From JAFTYR01 sp964571375 (GTDB taxonomy: Bacteria; Pseudomonadota; Gammaproteobacteria; Burkholderiales; Burkholderiaceae_F), in the NCBI GenBank assembly GCA_964571375.1, contig CAZNBL010000080.1, positions 1-5,209 on the forward strand: a DNA stretch of 5,209 bases. Reading direction: 5' to 3'. The position numbers and the translations under genes were made by a program. The notes beneath the pieces are model-generated. The model did no database searches. It saw only the letters and a list, made by a program, of their open reading frames with translations, and was not told the origin of the DNA. Below, piece by piece: positions 1 to 5,209 of this stretch. Position 1 is the stretch's first letter, and each line of letters starts with the position of its first letter.

Positions 1-611
1 CCGCAGTTTTCTGGAGTATCAATAATTTGAGACAGAGATGCAGGCTGACCGCAGGTCGGACACTTAAATGAATTCGCCGGAACTTCTTCCTTGCTCTGAG
101 CGGACAGATAATCGCTCATCGCCGCACCGCATCCGCCCAGATAAGCGCGTACGACATTGATGAGGAGACCTGCCAAAACGACCTCGGCGAGCTCGCTTCG
201 TTTTTCACCGAGTAAGTGAGGAACCGCTTCAATAAAGAATTCATTGGGATCGGAACCGGCCAATGCGCAAACTTCGTCACAAAGCTTGTCCCATTCAATG
301 TGTCGCATCGCTTCGATCTGTTCGTCATGCACGATGCCTCGGCCGATAAAGTCTTCCAAAATATCGGCGCAGTGCTTTCGGAAAGATGCGGAATCAATCG
401 GCTGCGGAGAAAGCTTGAGATAAGGCACCCCGGATGCAACCGCACGGCGGGCGGTTTCTTCGTTGAAGTCAGGTACGCTCTGAACGTCTTCAACGGCGTC
501 TCGGGCTTCAAGTACACCGCTTGTGTAATCCATAAGCGCATTCCAATCAAAATCTCCGGCGAGATTTCTATAGTACCCGACAGCCGCCTGTCTCTCTTTC
601 TTCCCTGCCAT
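1..611 (-). CDS. fdhE: Formate dehydrogenase accessory protein FdhE, partial (C-terminus outside window)
   Basis: FdhE is a cytoplasmic maturation factor that acts on formate dehydrogenase, binding its catalytic subunit before assembly or export. The frame is open for 203 codons from the ATG at 611 and runs off the window, so no stop is visible. The N-terminal part is mostly helical. Cys184 and Cys187 form a CPTC pair (FKCPTCGQPASLSQII), the first of the zinc-ribbon/rubredoxin-like CxxC pairs typical of the family. Its position agrees with the CPVC motif of E. coli FdhE (about 309 residues), and the preceding region also aligns by eye (DYTSGVLEARDAV against DYLRFAALIAHAQEV). The remaining CxxC pairs would lie beyond base 1. 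The start at 611 is preferred because AAGGG lies 5 bases upstream; an in-frame ATG at 626 has no Shine-Dalgarno. The neighbouring small gene upstream may share its transcript. The family call is by recognition of motif and layout, not by a search. Confidence 0.8.
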   Translation of the reverse strand, partial: MAGKKERQAAVGYYRNLAGDFDWNALMDYTSGVLEARDAVEDVQSVPDFNEETARRAVASGVPYLKLSPQPIDSASFRKHCADILEDFIGRGIVHDEQIEAMRHIEWDKLCDEVCALAGSDPNEFFIEAVPHLLGEKRSELAEVVLAGLLINVVRAYLGGCGAAMSDYLSAQSKEEVPANSFKCPTCGQPASLSQIIDTPENC

Positions 612-616
612 GGTCG

Positions 617-621
617 CCCTT
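617..621 (-). promoter_or_regulatory. Ribosome binding site deciding the fdhE start
   Basis: AAGGG on the minus strand is followed by the five-base spacer CGACC and then ATG at 611. The alternative in-frame ATG five codons upstream (626) is preceded by AT-rich sequence with no purine-rich match, so this site decides the start. Confidence 0.6.
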
Positions 622-802
622 CGCATTGAATCGTTAATTACGGAACCTGCAGGGCAATATACACCGCGGGCGGCGGATTTTTCCAGATTTTCAGGATTAC
701 TTCTGAAAGAGAAGCATTTGACGAACAGCAATACTCCGGACAGATGAGACCTGCTCTGACACAGACCTCACGCCTCAGACCAGTTCATTGAATACCGTCG
801 AT

Positions 803-1105
803 TTACCAATCGGCTGTCGGCCCCTGATAAATCACGGGCAGATCGGAGAAATGATGGCTTTCCACTTCTTTGACTTCGTCAAAGTACTGAGAGATCGCAT
901 ATTTGACGCAGAGTTCCGGTTCCGGCGCAACGTTATTGCGGACCAGGTTGTGGGATTCCTGCAAAAGCTCAATTACATCATTCATCGCAGTATTTGCGTC
1001 CTCGCTGTCCAAGCGGAGCTTGTTGTCGACGAACGTAAGCGTCACTGCGTGCGCAATCCCGTCATTATCTCTGACGATGCCGCGGGCTATGACGACATAA
1101 TGCAT
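803..1105 (-). CDS. Small conserved-looking hypothetical protein, 100 residues
   Basis: I do not recognise this protein. It begins MHYVVIARGIVRDNDG, a likely beta strand, then has AVTLTFVDNKLRLDSED, a likely second strand. A probable helix follows (ANTAMNDVIELLQESHNLV), and the C-terminal half is acidic (FDEVKEVES) and ends GPTADW. It has no signal peptide, no transmembrane segment, one cysteine and no obvious catalytic motif, so it should be cytosolic. The case for a real gene is the perfect AAGGAG five bases before the ATG. The opposite-strand frame over the same bases would need a TTG start without a Shine-Dalgarno. Its stop lies 191 bases upstream of fdhE on the same strand, so co-transcription with fdhE is possible. 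The strand-strand-helix start loosely recalls small antitoxin-like folds, but nothing specific supports that. Confidence 0.6.
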   Translation of the reverse strand: MHYVVIARGIVRDNDGIAHAVTLTFVDNKLRLDSEDANTAMNDVIELLQESHNLVRNNVAPEPELCVKYAISQYFDEVKEVESHHFSDLPVIYQGPTADW

Positions 1106-1110
1106 GTCGG

Positions 1111-1116
1111 CTCCTT
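1111..1116 (-). promoter_or_regulatory. Strong ribosome binding site of the small hypothetical gene
   Basis: The minus strand reads AAGGAG, spacer CCGAC, then ATG at 1105. This is close to an ideal Shine-Dalgarno and is the best translation signal in the left half of the window. It overlaps the stop codon (1115-1117) of a doubtful short open frame further upstream. Confidence 0.65.
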
Positions 1117-1300
1117 ATAAACGATATAAACCACACGATGGTCGTCCGATTTTCTCCGCATCGGAAAAGCTTTTTACGGCTTTACGTTTCAATGCAGGTC
1201 CCGTCGAAAGATCCCCGCGAACGCGAGTTATAAGAATCAACCGTTGCATGACGGTAACCGAACCGGTTAAAGCACGCACGATTTCTTCTTATAAAAACAT

Positions 1301-1329
1301 ACTATAAGAGCTTATTCACTGAATTAAAA
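1301..1329 (-). promoter_or_regulatory. Possible sigma70-type promoter for the small hypothetical gene
   Basis: On the minus strand TTTTAA (1324-1329) is separated by 17 bases from TATAGT (1301-1306). TATAGT matches the -10 consensus at five of six positions; the -35 match is weak (three of six). Initiation would fall near 1294, about 190 bases before the ATG at 1105. It is the only plausible promoter I see upstream of the 803-1105 gene, but AT-rich sequence produces such matches by chance. Confidence 0.3.
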
Positions 1330-1616
1330 GGATTTTTTCTTTTCTGCCTTCGACGGATACCCAGTCGGATCCTGCCGCCCCTATAACTTAATACCGGATA
1401 AAGACACGATTTCAGAATTTTTGCCCGTTTTGAGTATGCCTCGATGCGCTCATTACACCCCGAGCGGCATTTATTTCTTCAATCCGGCTTATTCTCCGCA
1501 ATCCCCAAACTTCTTTTCCAATCCGCTTAAATACCAATTAAACGGTATTTTTTATCATTTATTGAGATTTTGCTAGGTGATTACACGTAATTTTAGAAAA
1601 ATTTCTCAAAAAGTAC

Positions 1617-1644
1617 TTGCACAGTTATTTAATTCGTGTAGAAT
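1617..1644 (+). promoter_or_regulatory. Probable sigma70-type promoter of the tRNA-Leu pair
   Basis: TTGCAC (1617-1622) and TAGAAT (1639-1644) are separated by 16 bases. The -10 matches the consensus at five of six positions; the -35 keeps TTG. Transcription would begin near 1651, about 30 bases before the first tRNA. The sequence around and upstream is AT-rich, as is common for stable-RNA promoters. No other promoter is apparent between the two tRNA genes, so both probably come from one transcript. Confidence 0.55.
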
Positions 1645-1681
1645 TCAAATTCTCCGATGCAGAAATGCTTCAGAACTTCAA

Positions 1682-1766
1682 GCCGTCGTGGTGAAATTGG
1701 TAGACACGCTATCTTGAGGGGGTAGTGACGAAAGTCGTGTGGGTTCGAGTCCCACCGACGGCACCA
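1682..1766 (+). tRNA. tRNA-Leu(GAG), first copy
   Basis: An 85-base class II tRNA with encoded CCA. The acceptor stem GCCGTCG pairs with CGACGGC, followed by discriminator A and CCA. The anticodon arm is CTATC, loop TTGAGGG, GGTAG, giving anticodon GAG, which reads CUC and CUU leucine codons. A long variable arm (TGACGAAAGTCGT) is present as expected for leucine. The T arm is GTGGG, TTCGAGT, CCCAC. It is identical to the second copy. Ten bases before and after it are complementary to each other (1669-1678 and 1769-1778). Confidence 0.97.
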
Positions 1767-1829
1767 AAAAGTTCTGAAAGTATGTTATAGTTCTGCTCCT
1801 GCACTAGTTGCAGATGACAATTTAAAAAT

Positions 1830-1914
1830 GCCGTCGTGGTGAAATTGGTAGACACGCTATCTTGAGGGGGTAGTGACGAAAGTCGTGTGGGTTCGAGTCC
1901 CACCGACGGCACCA
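1830..1914 (+). tRNA. tRNA-Leu(GAG), second identical copy
   Basis: All 85 bases match the first copy, including the GAG anticodon, long variable arm and encoded CCA. The 63-base spacer between the copies contains a short hairpin (CTGCA at 1799-1803 with TGCAG at 1809-1813) and no further tRNA. The terminator follows nine bases after this copy, which fits a two-tRNA transcript. The identity suggests a recent duplication or gene conversion. Confidence 0.97.
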
Positions 1915-1922
1915 AAAGTTTA

Positions 1923-1948
1923 GAGCTCCGTTACGGAGCTTTTGCTTT
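1923..1948 (+). terminator. Intrinsic terminator of the tRNA-Leu transcript
   Basis: AGCTCCG (1924-1930) pairs with CGGAGCT (1934-1940) around a TTA loop, giving a perfect 7-bp stem. It is followed on the plus strand by TTTGCTTT, a slightly interrupted T tract. Its place just after the second tRNA fits termination of the tRNA transcript. Confidence 0.8.
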
Positions 1949-2220
1949 ATCCGGAATCGGAAAATCATTCCGGCACTTCTGCCGGCTCTTCCCTGTTCAA
2001 TTGCATCCCGTGCTTTACTGCTATTAGCAGCGTACCGTCCGTACATCCTCCGGGAACACTCTGTTTATTTCTTCACGTTGACAAATCGTACTGTCAAAAC
2101 CAAAAACGCCCGAGTCCGCTGCGTGCAATCGTACATGACACTGACCCGTCAAGATGAAGTACGGCGACTTAATCCGGACTAAGAACCCGACAACTCTGTA
2201 TCACTGCAAAAATTCGGGCA
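1949..2220. other. Gene-free spacer between convergent transcripts
   Basis: This 272-base spacer separates the tRNA terminator from the secG terminator. I see no credible gene, tRNA or known ncRNA. The plus-strand frame at 1942-2157 has no ribosome binding site and overlaps the terminator tail. A TTGACA at about 2078-2083 has no -10 element at normal spacing. The segment sits between opposing transcription units, so neither needs a promoter here. Confidence 0.5.
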
Positions 2221-2247
2221 TGAAAAAACCGGCTCTAGGCCGGTTCT
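2221..2247 (-). terminator. Intrinsic terminator after secG
   Basis: On the minus strand AACCGGC (2239-2245) pairs with GCCGGTT (2227-2233) around a five-base CTAGA loop, followed by a run of T (complement of the A tract at 2223-2228). It lies about 20 bases past the secG stop and ends the tpiA-secG transcript. The plus strand has only a broken T run, so termination should be mainly from the secG side. Confidence 0.88.
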
Positions 2248-2265
2248 TTCTGACAGACTTCCGAA

Positions 2266-2613
2266 TTAACGGGGAATCTGGTTTTCGTTCTTAGCAGGAG
2301 CTTCGGGAGCTTCAACAGGAGCTGCCTGTTCGGCAGTTACTGTGCTCAGAACACCGCCGGAAACCGGAGCGCGCTTAGTCTGGCCCATAAAAGTAATGGC
2401 AAGTGTGGAGCAGAAGAAGATGACAGCTGCAACAGCAGTGGAACGGGACAGGAAGTTAGCGGAACCTGTAGCACCGAAAAGCGAACCGGAAGCACCGCCG
2501 CCGAAGGCTGCGCCGAGGTCAGCACCCTTGCCGTGCTGCAGAAGCACGAGAACAATGATCGCGATGGAGCTCATAACCTGGAGCACAACCGCAATAGTCA
2601 CCAAAAATTGCAT
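2266..2613 (-). CDS. secG: Protein-export membrane protein SecG
   Basis: SecG is the small auxiliary subunit of the SecYEG translocon in the inner membrane and helps SecA-driven export. The 115-residue protein has two membrane helices (about 3-25 and 57-77). They are joined by the conserved loop LLQHGKGADLGAAFGGGASG followed by SLFGATGSANFLSR, the form seen in betaproteobacteria. The tail after residue 78 is low in complexity, rich in Ala, Pro and Glu, and is typically variable. The start is one base after the tpiA stop (TAACATG on the minus strand). The Shine-Dalgarno is weak (GGA inside the tpiA end), which suggests translational coupling to tpiA. A terminator follows directly. Confidence 0.96.
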   Translation of the reverse strand: MQFLVTIAVVLQVMSSIAIIVLVLLQHGKGADLGAAFGGGASGSLFGATGSANFLSRSTAVAAVIFFCSTLAITFMGQTKRAPVSGGVLSTVTAEQAAPVEAPEAPAKNENQIPR

Positions 2614-2614
2614 G

Positions 2615-3391
2615 TTAAATTTCCGTCTCTGTTAAGGACTGCGCTGCAAGCGCAATCGCATGGAATTCACCGGCTTTAAGGCTAGCGCCGCCAATAAGAC
2701 CGCCGTCAATATCGTTGCAGGCAAACAGGTCCGCTGCGTTGGAGGGTTTAACCGAACCGCCGTAAAGAATGCGGACAGATTGACCTGCTGCAGAATCATA
2801 AGATTCTACACTATCTCGAAGCACTGCGTGCACTAATTCAGCCTGCTGAGGTGTAGCGGTTTTACCTGTACCGATGGCCCATACAGGCTCGTAAGCAATT
2901 GCACCGCGCTCTGCAAGAGCCTCGGCACCGACAACTTTCAGTACGGCTTCGAGCTGTTCTTTAACCACTTCGACAGTACGGCCGCTTTCCTGCTCTTCAA
3001 GAGTTTCGCCGACGCAGATAATGGGACGAAGACCGCTTTCGAGTGCCAGGCGGGCCTTTTCAGCCACCTGCTCATTGGTTTCTCCGAAAAGACTGCGTCT
3101 TTCGGAGTGACCGAGAATCACCCATTCGCAACCGATATCGGAAAGCATTGCGGCGCTTACTTCACCGGTGTAAGCCCCCTTGGTGAAAGAAGCGCAGTTT
3201 TCGGCACCGACACCGAGCTTTACACCCTTTTCACGAACATCTTCGGCAAGTGCGGGAAGATAGACAAAGGGAGCGCAGACGGCAACTTCTGCAGACACTT
3301 CGGGCATCTCGGAGAATTCCTTAACCCAGGCGTGAGTGTCGGCGAGAGAGCCGTTCATTTTCCAATTAGCGACAACTAAGCTTTTTCGCAT
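2615..3391 (-). CDS. tpiA: Triosephosphate isomerase
   Basis: This cytosolic glycolytic/gluconeogenic enzyme interconverts dihydroxyacetone phosphate and glyceraldehyde 3-phosphate. The protein is 258 residues, normal for the family. Substrate-binding Asn9 and Lys11 lie in NWKMNG, the electrophilic His95 in ILGHSERR, and the catalytic base Glu168 in AYEPVWAIGTGK, which also contains the closing loop 6. The phosphate-binding segments YGGSV (210-214) and LIGGASL (from 232) are intact, so the enzyme should be active. The ATG at 3391 is chosen because AAGAGG lies six bases upstream and the family begins here. The frame stays open further upstream only because it shadows the end of hydE. It follows hydE by 37 bases and precedes secG by one base. 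No separate promoter is obvious in the 37-base gap. Confidence 0.98.
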   Translation of the reverse strand: MRKSLVVANWKMNGSLADTHAWVKEFSEMPEVSAEVAVCAPFVYLPALAEDVREKGVKLGVGAENCASFTKGAYTGEVSAAMLSDIGCEWVILGHSERRSLFGETNEQVAEKARLALESGLRPIICVGETLEEQESGRTVEVVKEQLEAVLKVVGAEALAERGAIAYEPVWAIGTGKTATPQQAELVHAVLRDSVESYDSAAGQSVRILYGGSVKPSNAADLFACNDIDGGLIGGASLKAGEFHAIALAAQSLTETEI

Positions 3392-3397
3392 GTAAAA

Positions 3398-3403
3398 CCT
3401 CTT
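3398..3403 (-). promoter_or_regulatory. Ribosome binding site deciding the tpiA start
   Basis: AAGAGG on the minus strand lies six bases before the ATG at 3391. The open frame extends upstream to a possible start at 3598, but that extension lies inside hydE and has no homology to triosephosphate isomerase. This site fixes the shorter start. Confidence 0.65.
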
Positions 3404-3428
3404 ACTCAATCCGATGCATTTTAAATGC

Positions 3429-4619
3429 TCAGAGCGATTTGAGCCAAATTTGTTTTTTACTGTCGGGTGCAACCTTCGCAAATGGAATCTTTTCCGCAGG
3501 TTTTCCGTTCCGTGCCAGCCACTTGCGGGACGATCCCGAAAGATTCCAACCGACCTTGCGGCCTCTCGATTCAATACGCTTTTCAAGGCACGATGCACAC
3601 TGAGTCGGCTCGTCGTCGATGCAGGGCTTGTTGTCGTAAAGCTGATAACCCGGACGGTACTTCAAAGGCGAAAGATTCGGCATCACGATGTTACAGCCGT
3701 ATTCGATACCCATCTCGCGTCCTTCGGGTTCAAGAACCTGCAGAGCCGTTGCTGCGGCGATATTGACGTTACCGAGCACAAGACGCGTCACCGCAATCAT
3801 GTTAAGAGCCAACTGCATCAGCTTCTTCGGTTCCATCTGACCGATCGAATGCAGTTCTGCTCCTTCACTCATCAGATACGGACCCATACCGATCATGTCG
3901 GCATCTACCGACTGGAAGGTACGGATATCCTTGCAGAGATCTTCGAGCGTCTGACCGGGAATACCGATCATGACGCCGGTGCCGACCTGATAGCCGCATT
4001 CACGAAGTGTCTTTAAGACAGCAAGGCGATGATCGAGCTTCTTTTCGTTTTTACCCGGAGTACTGTGCAGTTCGTTAAAGAGCTTTTCATTGGAAGTCTC
4101 AAAGCGGGCAAGATAGCGGAGATTGTCTCTGTTGCCGCTTGCCACGGCCCAGCGCTCGTAAATTTCTTTCGTCTGTTCGCCGAGAGAAAGCGTCACGCCG
4201 ACACCGTTAGGAAGCGCTTCGCTCACGGTTTTCTCATGAATCTCCTGCAGGCATTCGCAGACGAAGTTCACATATTTTTCGTCGTGTCTTTCACCGGACT
4301 GCAGACAGATATTGCCGTAGCCCTGCTCTGCCGCCCAAACTGCCTGAGAAACGATCTCTTCCTTGGTCATCGTGTAACGGTCGACCGAGTGATTGTCTTT
4401 GCGGATACCGCAGTAACGGCAGTTGGCTGTACAGATGTTAGAAAACTCAATCAGACCGCGATAGTAGACTCTGTCTCCCATCAGTTCGGTCGTACGCTGA
4501 TAAGCCGCTTCTTTCAGAATACGGCAGTCTTCCGGATCGGTAAGACCGAGCAATGCAACGATCTCTTCATCCGTAAATTCTCTTTGGGTGACGAGTCTTT
4601 TCAGTGTTTCTTTATCCAT
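3429..4619 (-). CDS. hydE: [FeFe]-hydrogenase maturation radical SAM enzyme HydE
   Basis: HydE is a cytosolic radical S-adenosylmethionine enzyme that helps make the 2Fe subcluster of the [FeFe]-hydrogenase H-cluster, with HydG and the HydF scaffold. The radical-SAM [4Fe-4S] ligands are Cys63, Cys67 and Cys70 (CTANCRYC). The barrel carries ICLQSGE (104-110), a GVTLSLGE segment (141-148) and GVMIGIPGQT (215-224). A second triad, Cys333, Cys341 and Cys344, follows MPNLSPLKYRPGY. Its 8- and 3-residue spacing matches the accessory cluster of HydE and argues against PylB or BioB. At 396 residues it is longer than the roughly 350 usual for the family; residues from about 361 form a basic tail rich in Lys, Arg and Ser. 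The ATG at 4619 has only a weak Shine-Dalgarno. No hydF, hydG or hydrogenase is in the window. An orphan HydE-like enzyme with another substrate remains possible. Confidence 0.9.
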   Translation of the reverse strand: MDKETLKRLVTQREFTDEEIVALLGLTDPEDCRILKEAAYQRTTELMGDRVYYRGLIEFSNICTANCRYCGIRKDNHSVDRYTMTKEEIVSQAVWAAEQGYGNICLQSGERHDEKYVNFVCECLQEIHEKTVSEALPNGVGVTLSLGEQTKEIYERWAVASGNRDNLRYLARFETSNEKLFNELHSTPGKNEKKLDHRLAVLKTLRECGYQVGTGVMIGIPGQTLEDLCKDIRTFQSVDADMIGMGPYLMSEGAELHSIGQMEPKKLMQLALNMIAVTRLVLGNVNIAAATALQVLEPEGREMGIEYGCNIVMPNLSPLKYRPGYQLYDNKPCIDDEPTQCASCLEKRIESRGRKVGWNLSGSSRKWLARNGKPAEKIPFAKVAPDSKKQIWLKSL

Positions 4620-4697
4620 ACTACAAATCCGGTATTCCGTTAAGTTACGGCATTATCGTAAAAAATAATTCGGTCAATCTTAAAGCCAGTCTGTACT
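4620..4697 (-). other. Short spacer between alcohol dehydrogenase and hydE, promoter uncertain
   Basis: On the minus strand this AT-rich spacer holds TTGACC (4672-4677) and GATAAT (4652-4657), each a good partial match to -35 and -10 elements. They are only 14 bases apart, too short for a normal sigma70 promoter. A small TTACG/CGTAA inverted repeat (about 4645-4661) lacks a T tract. So neither a promoter nor a terminator for hydE is established, and read-through from the alcohol dehydrogenase gene is possible. Confidence 0.25.
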
Positions 4698-5209
4698 TTA
4701 CCGCCATGCCGCTTCGTAAATAGATGCAACATCAGCTTCCGTAAGCTCGACAGGATCGTTCTTAAACTGCATTGAGGCGGTTTCTTTAACTTCGCGGGCA
4801 AATCCTCTGAGTTCTTCAAATCGGATGCCGTAATCGCTCATACGGACTTCCGTCGCGCAGACAGCATCCAAGAGCGCCTGATGCGCAAGAAGAAAATCCT
4901 CGGGCCTTGTCGCATCCTTCATACCCATGACGCGCGCCAAGCGGATAAATCTTTCCGGAGAAGCCCCTTTACGGATCAAGTGTTCGAAATAAGCCGGAGC
5001 CAGCATCATGAGACCGGCACCGTGAGGTAGTTTCGGGTAATGCGCGGAAAGTACATGTTCCATCGCATGCTGGCTTACCAGGGTTCCGGTTGCCATCACC
5101 AGACCGCCGAGAGAGTTGGCGAAACTCATGTGTCTTCTTGCTTCCCTATCGGAGCCGTCAGCCGCACACTTCGGAAGGTTTTCCACGGTCTTGGCAATAC
5201 CTTCCAAGG
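4698..5209 (-). CDS. Iron-containing (group III) alcohol dehydrogenase, partial (N-terminus outside window)
   Basis: This is the C-terminal 169 or so residues of a cytosolic NAD(P)-dependent dehydrogenase that interconverts alcohols and aldehydes, usually in fermentation. The substrate cannot be told from this part. The visible section is the helical metal-binding domain. Numbering from the first in-frame Met at 5207, His47 and His62 in HAMEHVLSAHYPKLPHGAG correspond to the last two iron-binding histidines of FucO (in HGMAH and TPHG), with one extra residue between them. His51 matches the additional conserved active-site histidine. The third histidine ligand, the aspartate ligand and the nucleotide-binding domain lie beyond the window. 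The LPHGAGL form followed by AYFEHLIRKGA fits a subgroup seen in anaerobes. The Met at 5207 is only internal; the true start is outside. hydE follows 78 bases downstream on the same strand. Confidence 0.92.
   Translation of the reverse strand, partial: LEGIAKTVENLPKCAADGSDREARRHMSFANSLGGLVMATGTLVSQHAMEHVLSAHYPKLPHGAGLMMLAPAYFEHLIRKGASPERFIRLARVMGMKDATRPEDFLLAHQALLDAVCATEVRMSDYGIRFEELRGFAREVKETASMQFKNDPVELTEADVASIYEAAWR

Larger units (their letters stand above)
1106..1616. other. Gene-poor stretch between the small hypothetical gene and the tRNA promoter
   Basis: No gene can be called with confidence in these 511 bases. On the minus strand, 1115-1279 is open from a GTG for 54 residues (basic, unrecognised, ending SCGLYRL), and its stop overlaps the next gene's ribosome binding site. 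A second frame at about 1088-1159 gives a 24-residue peptide containing DDHRVVYIVYK. A plus-strand frame at 1104-1307 lacks a Shine-Dalgarno. At 1529-1550 a 7-bp AT-rich hairpin (AAATACC/GGTATTT, 8-base loop) is followed by T-rich sequence on the plus strand, but no plus-strand gene precedes it. The segment from about 1520 to 1616 is clearly AT-rich. Confidence 0.5.

Noticed and set aside
116..629. Open frames on both strands over the left end (144 and 137 residues)
   Set aside because: The true gene is fdhE in another minus-strand frame, which has the CPTC motif and a ribosome binding site; these are its shadows.
788..1120. Plus-strand open frame of 110 residues
   Set aside because: It needs a TTG start, has no Shine-Dalgarno, and lies opposite the 803-1105 gene, which has a strong one.
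1529..1553. AT-rich hairpin followed by T residues, terminator-like on the plus strand
   Set aside because: The stem is weak, the loop is eight bases, and no plus-strand gene precedes it; probably chance in AT-rich sequence.
1709..2046. Two minus-strand open frames across the tRNA genes (68 and 74 residues, containing GGTRTHTTFVTT and WDSNPHDFRHYPL)
   Set aside because: They are antisense translations of the two identical tRNA-Leu genes, a well-known source of false proteins.
2078..2120. TTGACA promoter-like hexamer on the plus strand
   Set aside because: No -10 element at 15-19 bases downstream and no gene for it to drive.
3392..3598. Longer N-terminus of triosephosphate isomerase
   Set aside because: The extra 69 residues read through the 3' end of hydE in another frame and do not match the family; AAGAGG supports the start at 3391.
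1..5209. CRISPR array, insertion sequence or prophage attachment site near the tRNA pair
   Set aside because: No regularly spaced repeats, transposase or integrase frames are visible, and apart from the full tRNA duplication I see no copy of a tRNA 3' end in the window.

Overview
The window looks like part of an anaerobic gut-type betaproteobacterium, most likely a Burkholderiales member close to Sutterella or Parasutterella. This is inferred from protein character, not from a database search. SecG has the betaproteobacterial form (LLQHGKGADLGAAFGGGASG, then SLFGATGSANFLSR), tpiA abuts secG, and a tRNA-Leu(GAG) lies beyond secG. HydE, FdhE and an iron-dependent alcohol dehydrogenase point to anaerobic, formate/hydrogen/fermentative metabolism.

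Layout. The left end (1-611, minus) holds the N-terminal two thirds of fdhE, a formate dehydrogenase maturation gene whose 3' end lies outside the window. Upstream of it on the same strand is a small unrecognised gene (803-1105) with a very strong Shine-Dalgarno. Positions 1106-1616 hold no confident gene. Two identical tRNA-Leu(GAG) genes follow on the plus strand (1682-1766 and 1830-1914), with a promoter-like element before them and an intrinsic terminator after them. After a gene-free spacer (1949-2220), the right half is a minus-strand series read from right to left: iron-containing alcohol dehydrogenase (start outside the window), hydE, tpiA, secG, and an intrinsic terminator at 2221-2247.

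How the genes relate. tpiA (glycolysis) and secG (protein export) are one base apart and clearly co-transcribed. hydE lies 37 bases upstream of tpiA and may be in the same transcript. The alcohol dehydrogenase precedes hydE by 77 bases. HydE normally works with HydF and HydG to build the [FeFe]-hydrogenase H-cluster, but neither partner nor a hydrogenase is in view, so hydE is isolated here. In many betaproteobacteria tpiA, secG, tRNA-Leu and the nuo operon run in one direction. Here the tRNA genes are duplicated, face secG, and no nuo gene follows.

I found no CRISPR array, mobile element or clear new defence system. The most unusual items are the isolated, C-terminally extended hydE, the duplicated and inverted tRNA-Leu pair with a leader-trailer complementarity around the first copy, and the small unknown gene upstream of fdhE.
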